From assembly GCF_018141665.1 (NCBI RefSeq), contig NZ_CP067976.1, positions 434,001 to 498,000 on the forward strand: a stretch of 64,000 bases of DNA, given 5' to 3'. The notes beneath the pieces are model-generated. The model had not been told where the DNA came from, did no database searches, and worked only from the letters and a program-made list of their open reading frames with translations. How positions within the stretch are numbered: position 1 is the first letter of the stretch; each line of letters begins with the position of its first letter. The DNA is from Wolbachia endosymbiont of Spodoptera picta (GTDB lineage: Bacteria > Pseudomonadota > Alphaproteobacteria > Rickettsiales > Anaplasmataceae). Positions 54,800 to 63,687 of this stretch are shown piece by piece. The position numbers and the translations under genes were made by a program.

Positions 54800-55408
54800 A
54801 TGACCGTAAAAAATGAGGGCATACTACTGATTCTATCCTCTCCTTCTGGAGCTGGAAAAACTACTATATCAGAAAAATTACTTGAGCAATCAACCGATTT
54901 AGTTATGTCTGTTTCTATGACTACACGCAAACCTCGTCCCGGTGAAGTAAATGGAAAAGACTATTTTTTCGTTACTGAAGAAAAGTTTCATGAACTATGT
55001 AAGGCTGGTCAAATGCTTGAATATGCTAAAGTTTTTGAAAATTTTTACGGTATACCAAAAGATTTTATAGAACAAAACCTGAGTAGTGGCATAAGTGTTT
55101 TACTGAATATAGATTGGCAAGGAGCATTTCATTTATTTGAAATCTTAAGAGAAAAAGTTGTAAGTGTTTTTATACTACCTCCCTCAATGGAAGAGCTTAG
55201 ACTGCGTCTACAAAGGCGTAATAGTGATGATGAAATTGAAATAGAGCGGAGATTAGCCGAAGCGCAAAAAGAGATAAGTAAAAGTAATAAATATGATTAC
55301 GTAATAATTAATGATGATCTTGATAAAAGCGTAGAAGAGATAAAATCAATACTAAGTAAAGGAATGCTTAAAAAATTAGAAGAAAAACCAAGTTTGAAAG
55401 ATCTATAA
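54800..55408 (+). CDS. gmk: Guanylate kinase
   Basis: 202 aa. GMP to GDP. P-loop LSSPSGAGKTTISEKLL (residues 11-27), TTRKPRPGEVNGKDYFFV for GMP binding, and RRNSDDEIEIERRL in the lid are intact. It starts 35 bases after the pentapeptide gene and may share its transcript. Confidence 0.97.
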   Translation: MTVKNEGILLILSSPSGAGKTTISEKLLEQSTDLVMSVSMTTRKPRPGEVNGKDYFFVTEEKFHELCKAGQMLEYAKVFENFYGIPKDFIEQNLSSGISVLLNIDWQGAFHLFEILREKVVSVFILPPSMEELRLRLQRRNSDDEIEIERRLAEAQKEISKSNKYDYVIINDDLDKSVEEIKSILSKGMLKKLEEKPSLKDL

Positions 55409-55652
55409 AAACATTGGTTTACCTCTTTCAGTAGCACTCATGCTTCACAGTTTAGCCACATTTATTATTTTTTAAGATAAAATAGTTAAAATAGTAGACA
55501 AGTGCTAAAGTGGGGATTTGAATATGACAATAGATTTTCTAATAGAAACTAGTTTTCTGCCTTTTCACCTATATTTCGATAACATCTAGCTCAATTTAAA
55601 AGTTTAATCCAATTCGTTAACGCCAAATAGCTTTTAATATTGAGGTTTTAAT

Positions 55653-57689
55653 ATGAGTATAGATCTAAGTGTATTAGTTACTAATGCAAACAAACTAGAT
55701 AAATATATAAACAAAAATGAAAAACAAGAGCAAGATAAAAAAGACAAGCAATTGTATAATATTATAGAGAGAAAGGTAAAAAAAGAAAAACATAAGCATG
55801 AAAAACCAAGAAGTCGAGATGGAACACTCAAGGAATGTAAAAGGTTATTTAAGGAAGGCGCTAGTCCTGAAGTATTAACTAAATTAGAAGAATCTCTTAG
55901 AGAACAGGGAAAATATCACAGATATTATGTCCAATGTTTCCTTCCAGTGCTAGGTGAAGTAATCGAACAATTAAAAAAAATATCAGATGAAACAAAAAAC
56001 CAAGTAAGGCAAGCAATTTCTGAAGTCACTAAAAGTCACTCTAATAAAAATCGCAAGGACAATGAGTCAGAAAGTGGTTACTGTAGCAATTTTGAAAATG
56101 AAGTAAACGGAATATCAGATTCTGATAATGATGTTCAATTACTAAAAGCAATCAAAAATGGAAATAGCAGGAAATTTAGAAAATATCTAAAAGATTGCAC
56201 AAATGTTAACAGCATAAAAGATGAAAAAGGAAATAATATTTTACATCTTATTGCATCGCTCGAAAAGGAACAGAAATGCAAGTTTCTAGGTACCCTAATA
56301 AAAACGGTCACCAAGGAAGATCTAGCACAACTTGTTGATAGTGAAAATCAAGAAGGAAAGACTCCTTTTCAGGTAGCACTAATTAACAAGATAATAAAAG
56401 GGAAACATGATTCTCACACAATCCAAGATAACGATAAAACACTTAAGTTTCTTACAAAATTGCTAGAGTATGGAGCCAACTCTGACAATTTAGGATTATC
56501 TACAAAAGAATTACAATACTTAAAAGAAGAGCAAAAGACATACTATTGTGATTTCTTAGAAAAATTAGCAAAGTCAGTAAAGAAACCTGAGTTAAAATCA
56601 GAAATAAGAACAAAAATTAAAGAAATTATACCACATACCATAAATACTCCAGATAGTAATGATAATTATCAACTACATTTAGCAATTAAAGATAAAGATA
56701 AAAAATCTTTTAAGGAATTATTGAAAAAAGGAGCAGATATTAACCTTAAAGATGCAAATGGCAATAATGCTTTACACCATATTGCCTTGCTGACAGGGAA
56801 GCAAAAAGTTACATGCTTGAAATTAATATCAGCCTTAGTAAAAGAAAGAAAAATATCTGAAGATAAATTAGATGAAGCTATAAAAGCAACTAACAGGCAA
56901 GGCAATATACCTCTAGAATTAGCACTAAAGAAAAAAGCAGAAAAAAAAAGTATCGAATACCTATTGCAAGAAACAATTTTTGATTTAGCCACTAATTATG
57001 ATAATACAACAAAGTTTTGTGCAGCATTATTACAAAACGGTGCTAACCCTGATTCTTTATGGTTAGAAGATCCAGAACTCCATACTAAAAAGTACTATTT
57101 AACTTTACGAGATCTAAAAGATTGTTCAAGTACTCCACAGAAAGCACAGGAGAAAGCTAAAGAACTAAAAGAGAAGCTTGAGGAAAAATACCACTGTGGA
57201 ACTGCTTCGAAAAAATGTCAATCAGGCATTAAAAAGCTAGGTTCTGGTGTAAAAAAAGGAGCATCTGCTGTATGGAAATGCATTGATCCGGGTAGGAGAG
57301 CTAGTGTATTGTTAGCAATCACAGTAGCAACTACTATTATTACAATGGTAACACTTTCTTGCTTTCAAGGACAAATTGCAATTGGAGCAGCGTTACCCAT
57401 CATAGCTATAACAGGAGTGGTCTGTCTGATATTCACTTTGGGACTTAGCGGCATTAGGAAACATGTTAAAGAATTAACCAATGATCAGCAAACCAGTAAA
57501 GATAATCTCCAAACTGCAACACAACCTGAAAATGTTACTGAACAACAAAATTTAGCTAACAACTCAGCAGCACAAGAGCAGTCAGAACATACAGAGAGCC
57601 CAGCTACTAAAATGAGCGATATATCAATACTACGATTTATAAATAAACTAGATGAATTGACTAATAAATTCTCTTTTCCGGGGCGATGA
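55653..57689 (+). CDS. Ankyrin-repeat membrane protein
   Basis: 678 aa. A Lys/Glu-rich N-terminal coiled-coil-like region (KNEKQEQDKKDKQLYNII) is followed by two ankyrin blocks: DVQLLKAIKNGNSRKFRKYL...GNNILHLIAS (about 170-220) and YQLHLAIKDKDKKSFKELL...NALHHIALLTG (about 338-380). Each is followed by degenerate repeats. Two membrane helices lie near 550-600 (VLLAITVATTIITMVTLSCF; LPIIAITGVVCLIFTLGL), then a Gln/Ser/Glu tail. No N-terminal signal peptide. The last 29 bases overlap the end of the convergent sdhA. Likely host- or envelope-interacting; unproven. Confidence 0.88.
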   Translation: MSIDLSVLVTNANKLDKYINKNEKQEQDKKDKQLYNIIERKVKKEKHKHEKPRSRDGTLKECKRLFKEGASPEVLTKLEESLREQGKYHRYYVQCFLPVLGEVIEQLKKISDETKNQVRQAISEVTKSHSNKNRKDNESESGYCSNFENEVNGISDSDNDVQLLKAIKNGNSRKFRKYLKDCTNVNSIKDEKGNNILHLIASLEKEQKCKFLGTLIKTVTKEDLAQLVDSENQEGKTPFQVALINKIIKGKHDSHTIQDNDKTLKFLTKLLEYGANSDNLGLSTKELQYLKEEQKTYYCDFLEKLAKSVKKPELKSEIRTKIKEIIPHTINTPDSNDNYQLHLAIKDKDKKSFKELLKKGADINLKDANGNNALHHIALLTGKQKVTCLKLISALVKERKISEDKLDEAIKATNRQGNIPLELALKKKAEKKSIEYLLQETIFDLATNYDNTTKFCAALLQNGANPDSLWLEDPELHTKKYYLTLRDLKDCSSTPQKAQEKAKELKEKLEEKYHCGTASKKCQSGIKKLGSGVKKGASAVWKCIDPGRRASVLLAITVATTIITMVTLSCFQGQIAIGAALPIIAITGVVCLIFTLGLSGIRKHVKELTNDQQTSKDNLQTATQPENVTEQQNLANNSAAQEQSEHTESPATKMSDISILRFINKLDELTNKFSFPGR

Positions 57690-59466
57690 AATCAATCTCA
57701 TCGCTCAAAGTTTTTTCAGCAACTTTTTTATAGTCAATCTCTACACTGACTTGGTTTTTCTTTTCTTTAAGCCATGCTATAGTATGCTTCATCCAGTTTT
57801 TATCATCACGTTCAGGGAAATCTTCACGAGCATGAGCACCCCTGCTTTCCTCGCGATTAGCTGCGCATTCCATGGTAATAACTGCTTGTGGAATCATATT
57901 GGCAAGCTCCAGCGCTTCAACCAAATCACTATTCCATATCATACTGCGATCTTCAACTGCAATGTTAGGCATCATTTTTGCTACTTCTTTTATAGCTTTT
58001 TTACCTTCCTCTAAAACTTCAGCAACACGGAATACCGATGCATATTTCTGCATAGTGTGCTGCATTTCACTTCGTATTTTTGCTACTTTGAACTCTCCAG
58101 AAGCAAATCGCATTTTATTAAATCTATCTACTATCAAGTCTGTGCAGTCTGAATGCAATTTTTTATGTGGTGTATCAGGTTTCAATTTTTCTTTTGCCCT
58201 AAGCGCGGCAGCTCTACCAAAAACCACAAGATCAAGAAGCGAGTTGGAACCTAGTCGATTTGCACCATGTACAGAAACACATGCTGCTTCTCCTATTGCA
58301 AATAATCCTTCTACCACTTCTTCTTTACCTTTTTGCAACGTGATCACTTCCCCATGATAGTTGGTTGGAATACCTCCCATGTTATAGTGAACAGTTGGAA
58401 TAACAGGTATCGGATCTTTAGTAACATCAACTCCTGCAAAGGTCTTTGCTGTTTCACTAATACCTGGCAATCTGAGCTTTATTACTTCCGGATCAAGATG
58501 AGCTATATTCAAGTACATGTGATCTTTCTTTGGCCCAACTCCCCTTCCCTCTCTAATTTCAATTGTCATTGCTCGACTTACTACATCACGAGAAGCCAAA
58601 TCTTTTGCCTTTGGCGCATAACGTTCCATAAACTTCTCACCCTGAGAATTAACGAGGTACCCACCTTCACCGCGGCATCCTTCCGTCATCAAGCACCCTG
58701 AGCCATATATTCCTGTTGGATGAAATTGCACAAACTCCATATCTTCAAGTGGCAACCCAGCTCTTACCACCATGCCATTACCATCACCTGTGCAGGTGTG
58801 TGCACTTGTTGCAGAAAAATAAACACGTCCATAACCACCTGTTGCTATTACCACAGAATATGCACGAAATCTATGCAACGTACCATCACACAGCGACCAA
58901 GCTATCACCCCACAGCATGTACCTTTGTCCATAATCAAATCGATTACAAAATATTCGACAAAAAATTCAGCGTTAAATTTAAGACATTGCTGATATAGAG
59001 TATGAAGAATTGCATGCCCAGTTTTATCTGCTGCTGCACAAGTACGCTGAGCCGATTTTCCTTTACCAAAGTGAGTTGTCATTCCACCAAAGGCACGCTG
59101 ATATATTTTTCCATCTTCCGTACGAGAAAAGGGTACACCAAAATTTTCAAGTTCAATCACAGCTTTGGCAGCATTTTTACACATATACTCTATTGCATCT
59201 TGATCGCCAAGCCAGTCTGAACCTTTTATTGTATCATATGCATGCCAGCGCCAGTCATCTTCAGCAATATTACTCAAAGCTGCACTAATTCCTCCTTGCG
59301 CTGCAACTGTATGACTTCGTGTAGGGAAAATTTTAGAAATGCAGGCAACTGAAAAATTAGTTGCAGCCATTCCAAGTGTTGCTCTAAGCCCTGCTCCACC
59401 TGCACCTACTATCACCACATCATACTCATGCTCTATGATTTCATACGCTGACTTATCCATATCCAC
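57661..59466 (-). CDS. sdhA: Succinate dehydrogenase flavoprotein subunit
   Basis: 601 aa. TCA-cycle and respiratory complex II subunit oxidising succinate. FAD-binding VVIVGAGGAGLRATLG, the covalent-FAD His in RSHTVAAQGGISAAL, the active-site HPTGIYGSGCL and GGIPTNYHGEV are intact. sdhB/C/D are not in the window. Its 3' end runs 29 bases into the end of the convergent ankyrin gene. Confidence 0.98.
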   Translation of the reverse strand: MDMDKSAYEIIEHEYDVVIVGAGGAGLRATLGMAATNFSVACISKIFPTRSHTVAAQGGISAALSNIAEDDWRWHAYDTIKGSDWLGDQDAIEYMCKNAAKAVIELENFGVPFSRTEDGKIYQRAFGGMTTHFGKGKSAQRTCAAADKTGHAILHTLYQQCLKFNAEFFVEYFVIDLIMDKGTCCGVIAWSLCDGTLHRFRAYSVVIATGGYGRVYFSATSAHTCTGDGNGMVVRAGLPLEDMEFVQFHPTGIYGSGCLMTEGCRGEGGYLVNSQGEKFMERYAPKAKDLASRDVVSRAMTIEIREGRGVGPKKDHMYLNIAHLDPEVIKLRLPGISETAKTFAGVDVTKDPIPVIPTVHYNMGGIPTNYHGEVITLQKGKEEVVEGLFAIGEAACVSVHGANRLGSNSLLDLVVFGRAAALRAKEKLKPDTPHKKLHSDCTDLIVDRFNKMRFASGEFKVAKIRSEMQHTMQKYASVFRVAEVLEEGKKAIKEVAKMMPNIAVEDRSMIWNSDLVEALELANMIPQAVITMECAANREESRGAHAREDFPERDDKNWMKHTIAWLKEKKNQVSVEIDYKKVAEKTLSDEIDFIAPEKRIY

Positions 59467-59668
59467 TTATTTTATCATCACAGGCTTATAATATCACAGA
59501 AGTAGAAAAAATCTATACAAGTTTTCTGGATGTAAGCTTCTGAAACAAATCTATAGTAAACGATGTAATAACAATCATAGGGCGTCATGAAAGTAGCTGA
59601 AATTGGAATGACACTATCATAAAGGAATAAGTGTAGTTATTTGCATAACATTGATGACTTATGCCTAT

Positions 59669-60079
59669 TTAATTAGATCTAAAATTAGATAGAAAAAGGT
59701 AATCTTGATAAAACTCATTTACAACAAGTTCTCTCGCACTTGAATTTTCCGTTTGCACTTTTTTGTATCCTAATTTATGGCTTATTGAATCTTTATATGC
59801 ACTAACTGCTTTATATATCTTACTTACCTCTCCTGGAAAGATACCACCAACAATTATAACGCATAACCCTGCAACTGTTGCAAAAGCTAGAGTTAAACTT
59901 TGCCTCCAGTTAGCTTTTTTTTCTTGTATACCAGCAGGGCACAATTCACTTGACATTTCTTTTAGATACTCATGCCACATGTGATTGCAGTTTGTACATT
60001 TCACTTTTCTTCCAGATTCACCTATTTGCCCACGAGATACTAAGTAAGTTTTAGTACAATTATGACATTGTATTTTCAT
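59669..60079 (-). CDS. Zinc-ribbon (MJ0042-type) single-helix membrane protein
   Basis: 136 aa. N-terminal zinc ribbon IQCHNCTKTYLVS...KVKCTNCNHMWHE with two CxxC pairs and the trailing tryptophan typical of MJ0042/zinc_ribbon_5. A membrane helix lies near 65-85 (FATVAGLCVIIVGGIF), then a charged tail. In alphaproteobacteria such proteins are small membrane-bound regulators or of unknown role. The upstream gap 59467-59668 carries one dispersed repeat piece (AGTAGCTGAAATTGGAATGA). Confidence 0.8.
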   Translation of the reverse strand: MKIQCHNCTKTYLVSRGQIGESGRKVKCTNCNHMWHEYLKEMSSELCPAGIQEKKANWRQSLTLAFATVAGLCVIIVGGIFPGEVSKIYKAVSAYKDSISHKLGYKKVQTENSSARELVVNEFYQDYLFLSNFRSN

Positions 60080-60117
60080 AGTGCTTACGTATAAAATAAT
60101 ATAAATTTGATATCAAT

Positions 60118-60960
60118 ATGTATATAATAAATGAAAAATTTGCAACTAAAAAATTACAAGATGAGATAGAAAATATTTGGAAAGATAAAGAAAAACTTAA
60201 CGACTATAATCTAAAACACGAAGCAAGATTAATAATCAAAGAGGTAATTGAGTTACTTGACAGTGGTAAAATTAGAGTAGCAGAAAAGCTATCAAGTGGA
60301 GAATGGATAGTACATAAGTGGATAAAGCAGTCAATATTATTACATTTCCTCACTGAGGAAAGCAAAATAATAGACAACACCAATTGCTGGTTTGACAAAA
60401 TCGGTAGTAAGTTTAGTGAATGGAATGAAGAAAAATTTTACCATTCAAAAATTAGAGCAGTTCCTGGGTGTTTTGTCCGCCAATCTGCTTACATAGGTAA
60501 AAATGTTGTTCTAATGCCAAGCTTTATCAACGTTGGTGCATACATTGATTCTGGCACAATGATAGACACTTGGTCAACAGTTGGTAGTTGTGCACAAATA
60601 GGGAAAAATTGCCATATTTCCGGTGGAGTGGGAATAGGCGGAGTTCTTGAGCCCATTCAAGCTTCTCCAGTCATTATAGAAGATAATTGCTTCATTGGAG
60701 CGCGTAGTGAGGTAGCCGAAGGTGTTATAATAAGAGAAGGATCAGTCCTTAGCATGGGTGTGTTTATTGGAGCATCAACAAAAATTATTGACAGAGAAAC
60801 AAGCAAGGTATTTTATGGTGAAGTACCACCTTACTCTGTAGTTGTACCAGGATCTACTCCACCTAAAAATAACATTTCAACCTATTGTGCAGTTATAGTA
60901 AAAAAAGTGGACGAGAAGACGAGATCAAAAACTTTTATAAATGAAATATTGAGAACCTAA
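60118..60960 (+). CDS. dapD: Tetrahydrodipicolinate N-succinyltransferase
   Basis: 280 aa. Lysine/meso-diaminopimelate pathway, succinyl-CoA dependent. The left-handed beta-helix is evident from hexapeptide repeats (RQSAYIGKNVVLMPSFINVG), GGVGIGGVLEPIQASP and FIGARSEVAEGVII. Indicates retained DAP synthesis. Its stop codon touches the end of the convergent small gene without any gap. Confidence 0.97.
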   Translation: MYIINEKFATKKLQDEIENIWKDKEKLNDYNLKHEARLIIKEVIELLDSGKIRVAEKLSSGEWIVHKWIKQSILLHFLTEESKIIDNTNCWFDKIGSKFSEWNEEKFYHSKIRAVPGCFVRQSAYIGKNVVLMPSFINVGAYIDSGTMIDTWSTVGSCAQIGKNCHISGGVGIGGVLEPIQASPVIIEDNCFIGARSEVAEGVIIREGSVLSMGVFIGASTKIIDRETSKVFYGEVPPYSVVVPGSTPPKNNISTYCAVIVKKVDEKTRSKTFINEILRT

Positions 60961-61242
60961 CTACTTGCAGTCATTTTTTTTATCATTATTACTAACTACA
61001 GTAATAGCATATGCACATAATTCTGAGAAAGAGATTCCATTTTCTTTAGATAACTTATATAATTTTTGCAGACTTTCTTTGACTCTATTAGGTATGTTTC
61101 CTCCACGCTCCTTTGCAAGCCAGGAATCTTGATAGTGAATTGGATGAGTATCACTCTTTGGATCTCCTATGTATATTGCAAAAGGTGAACTTTGCCCTTT
61201 GAAATCACACTGTACAGTAAATTTTTTTATAGACTCAACCAT
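60961..61242 (-). CDS. DUF2610-type small protein
   Basis: 93 aa. Sequence FTVQCDFKGQSSPFAIYIGDP, then HPIHYQDSWLAKERGGNIPNRVKESLQKL resembles the Rickettsiales DUF2610 family, whose role is unknown. The start codon follows the TAA of the upstream gene directly (TAAATG), so the two are almost certainly cotranscribed and perhaps coupled. No signal or membrane segment. Confidence 0.78.
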   Translation of the reverse strand: MVESIKKFTVQCDFKGQSSPFAIYIGDPKSDTHPIHYQDSWLAKERGGNIPNRVKESLQKLYKLSKENGISFSELCAYAITVVSNNDKKNDCK

Positions 61243-61620
61243 TTAAAGACCTCTGCTTTTCTTTTTAACCGATTTTATAGAAGGTACAAGAGGTGGTTTT
61301 TTGATAAAATCTTGCCTATTGAAAACACTTTCTTCCCCTTCTAAAGCTCTGCGAATATCAGCTCTGCTCAATTGTGACTCTTTTGCTAACCTCATTCCAT
61401 ACTTTACCATAATATTAGCATATGCTAACACTTTTTTTACTAACTCTAGGTCACCATTCAGCATTTTAACTAATGCTTGAAATACCTCCGCTAAAGTTAA
61501 TCCATCAGCACCTACAACCTTATTTTCTACAAAATTGACAATTTCTTCAAATTTATATTCAACACCATCATCTTGAGGTATAAGGGTAACATAATCCGTA
61601 TCTTGACTATTCATAACCAA
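61243..61620 (-). CDS. Hypothetical protein, 125 aa
   Basis: Soluble and probably helical, with an acidic start (DTDYVTLIPQDDGVEYKFEE) and a basic C-terminal tail (PPLVPSIKSVKKKSRGL). No family recognised, but the conserved pairing with the DUF2610 gene (zero-base gap) suggests a shared job. An internal ATG two codons on could be the true start. Confidence 0.7.
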   Translation of the reverse strand: MVMNSQDTDYVTLIPQDDGVEYKFEEIVNFVENKVVGADGLTLAEVFQALVKMLNGDLELVKKVLAYANIMVKYGMRLAKESQLSRADIRRALEGEESVFNRQDFIKKPPLVPSIKSVKKKSRGL

Positions 61621-61709
61621 AGCACTATCGCCTTTAAACTTATATTATATATATAAATACTCCACTATTTTATAGTATGGCACGCTATAGTTAAACATTT
61701 ATTAATAAT

Positions 61710-62738
61710 ATGCTTACTTATATACACGAATTAATTGATAAAAGCCAAGGATCAATATCCATCAGTAATTTTATGAATGCTGCTCTATATCATAAAGAGT
61801 ACGGCTATTACATGAATAAATTACCACTTGGCAAAGATGGTGATTTCATTACTGCACCTGAAATTAGTCAGCTGTTTGGTGAAACAACTGCAGTTTGGAT
61901 AATGGATACATGGGAAAAATTAGGAAAGCCATCAAAATTTTCTCTAGCTGAACTTGGGCCAGGTAAAGGAACACTCATTCATGATGTAATAAGAGTCACC
62001 AAAAAATATAGCTGTTTTTTTAGCTCAATGGACATTCATCTAGTTGAGATAAGCCCTATTTTACAGAAAATACAAAAGGAAAAATTAAAGGGATTAGATA
62101 TTAATTGGCACACAGATGTCGACAACTTACCAAATCAGCCAACTATTTTTTTTTCAAATGAGTTCTTTGATGCTCTTCCAATTGATCAGTTTGTTTATCG
62201 TGATGGGCAGTGGTATGAAAATAGAGTAATAAAACAAGATGATGGCAGTCTTTCATTGTCACTCCAGTGCTTAACCAGACCAAAAACTGGACTCCAGACT
62301 GGAATGACAGGGGGTTTCAATGGTGCAGTAGTGGAAGTATGCCTAGCCGGAATCGAAATATTAAAGAAACTTGAGAATAAGATAGTCAATAACGGAGGAG
62401 CTGCCCTGATTATAGATTATGGTTATTTATATCCTTCATACAAGAGCACTTTGCAATCGATAAGGCAGCATCAGTATGCTAATTTTCTTGAAAATATTGG
62501 TAACAGTGATATTACTGCACTTGTAAACTTTCAAGCGTTAAAAGATTCATTAAAATACTTAAATTGTGAGATTTTAACTCAAAGAGAATTTTTATATTTG
62601 TTTGGTATAAAGGAAAGAGCGCAAGCTTTAATGAAAAATGCAAGTAATGAACAGAAGAATAAGATCTTCAGTGAATTTTTAAGGTTAACTGAAAATATGG
62701 GTACTCTCTTTAAGGTAATGCTGATTCACCATTTGTAG
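61710..62738 (+). CDS. MidA/NDUFAF7-type SAM-dependent methyltransferase with inserted repeat peptide
   Basis: 342 aa, COG1565 family. Eukaryotic NDUFAF7 methylates a complex I subunit; a similar role in bacteria is plausible. The N-terminal FMNAALYHKEYGYYM, the SAM motif ELGPGKGT (81-88), FFSNEFFDALPIDQF and LIIDYGY are intact. Codons about 183-200 are encoded by a palindromic repeat (62257-62309) read in frame as ...CLTRPKTGLQTGMTG; it falls between two beta strands, so the enzyme may tolerate it. The gene follows the convergent pair by 89 bases. Confidence 0.88.
   Translation: MLTYIHELIDKSQGSISISNFMNAALYHKEYGYYMNKLPLGKDGDFITAPEISQLFGETTAVWIMDTWEKLGKPSKFSLAELGPGKGTLIHDVIRVTKKYSCFFSSMDIHLVEISPILQKIQKEKLKGLDINWHTDVDNLPNQPTIFFSNEFFDALPIDQFVYRDGQWYENRVIKQDDGSLSLSLQCLTRPKTGLQTGMTGGFNGAVVEVCLAGIEILKKLENKIVNNGGAALIIDYGYLYPSYKSTLQSIRQHQYANFLENIGNSDITALVNFQALKDSLKYLNCEILTQREFLYLFGIKERAQALMKNASNEQKNKIFSEFLRLTENMGTLFKVMLIHHL
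62257..62309. repeat. Palindromic element inside a coding region
   Basis: Arms TGTCACTCCAGT (62257-62268) and ACTGGAATGACA (62298-62309) are inverted with one mismatch and match the arms of the dispersed intergenic repeats. The element stays open in the methyltransferase frame. In-gene palindromic elements are known from Rickettsia (RPE); this looks like the Wolbachia counterpart. Confidence 0.7.
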
Positions 62739-62869
62739 TCTTGTGTAGTTCTTATGTTAAACATACAAATACTAAAAAATTTACAGAATAAAAAAGGTAA
62801 AAGAAACGTATCTGTTCAGCAGAGTAGCAAAATAAGATAGACAGATAAGACTATCATAGGAACAAATAG

Positions 62870-63070
62870 GTGTCATGCAAGTAGCTGACACTGGCATGAC
62901 AACAAAAAAGTTACTCAAATGACACCCTTTTGATGCACAATTTTTGGTGCATCACGTACTGATTTTCATCCAAGACGATGTCATGCAAGTAGCTGACACT
63001 GGCATCCAGCCTTTTCGCGCAAAAAACGTTGTAAAGTGTTTACCAACTTAGCTGGATCCCAGCTGGAATA
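62870..63070. repeat. Dispersed repeat cluster
   Basis: In the long gap 62739-63417, GTGTCATGCAAGTAGCTGAC occurs twice (62870 and 62978). The second is followed by GGCATCCAGCC, AAAAAACGTTGTAAAGTGTT, ACCAACTTAGCTGGATCCCAG (62999-63062), the same core as at 45576-45644. The inner GTAGCTGACACTGG piece also occurs near 32092. Confidence 0.7.
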
Positions 63071-63124
63071 ACACTTGGTTATGCAAGAAATCTATTGTCA
63101 AAAAAATTACTTCCGCATATTTTG

Positions 63125-63320
63125 AATCTGATTATAATGACAATTAGAGATATTTTAAGAGCTCAAAATCTATCTTTGTCTGCAGACTTTCAGTTAACTT
63201 TTCAATAAAAAACGTAGCGTATCTTTTTCAGCGTATACACACGTCTGTCATATGTGCGCTGCATTTTTTTCTAATCTTTTTATACAGGAGGATTTTATGT
63301 CCAGAATTCCAGATACTTGA
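63125..63320 (+). other. Second copy of the leader sequence found at 51.3-51.5 kb
   Basis: Shared with the minus strand at 51302-51500: TATTTTA-GAGCTC, GTCTGCAGACTTT, CAATAAAAAA, TCTGTCAT, then AGGAGGAT--TATGTC-A-AATTCC. Here the ATG at 63297 reads MSRIPDT then TGA. Downstream to 63417 nothing else is evident. This may be the promoter and first codons of a gene whose body is lost, or a short conserved RNA or peptide. Confidence 0.5.
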
Positions 63321-63417
63321 CCTTTACTTTAGCTAATAACAGGCGCCTGTGATTTTTATAAAGAAAGTCTAGGAAATAACTAAAAACTGTTTCCAGGCAT
63401 AAATTTGCCATGTATAC

Positions 63418-63687
63418 CTAAAAAGTAATTATATTAGCATAATATTCATACTTATATGCCAATATTAATATTCTTTGAATGGAATACGAAATTAATGTTG
63501 AAAAAATATGTACCAAAAAATTTATGTGGGATCTATGCCGAAGCTCAAATTGCATGACACCATTTATTTTTATGGTTTTGTCTATTTTATTTTGCCACTC
63601 TGCTAAACGGATACATTTAATTCCATTTTTATCGAGCAGATAATTGTCATATATTAGCTTAGTTCTCCTGTTATACTTAAATATAAA
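63418..63687 (-). pseudogene. Open frame without a start, possible gene relic
   Basis: About 89 codons stay open, reading FKYNRRTKLIYDNYLLDKNG, then IKCIRLAEWQNKIDKTIK, becoming hydrophobic towards the end and stopping at TAG 63418-63420. There is no ATG before the middle of the frame, and it begins inside the end of the upstream ankyrin gene. The first half looks like real protein sequence; I cannot name a family. Confidence 0.35.

Noticed and set aside
57751..59288. Several plus-strand open frames of 70-160 codons opposite sdhA
   Set aside because: They lie wholly within the highly conserved sdhA on the other strand and have no ribosome sites or protein-like composition; antisense shadows.
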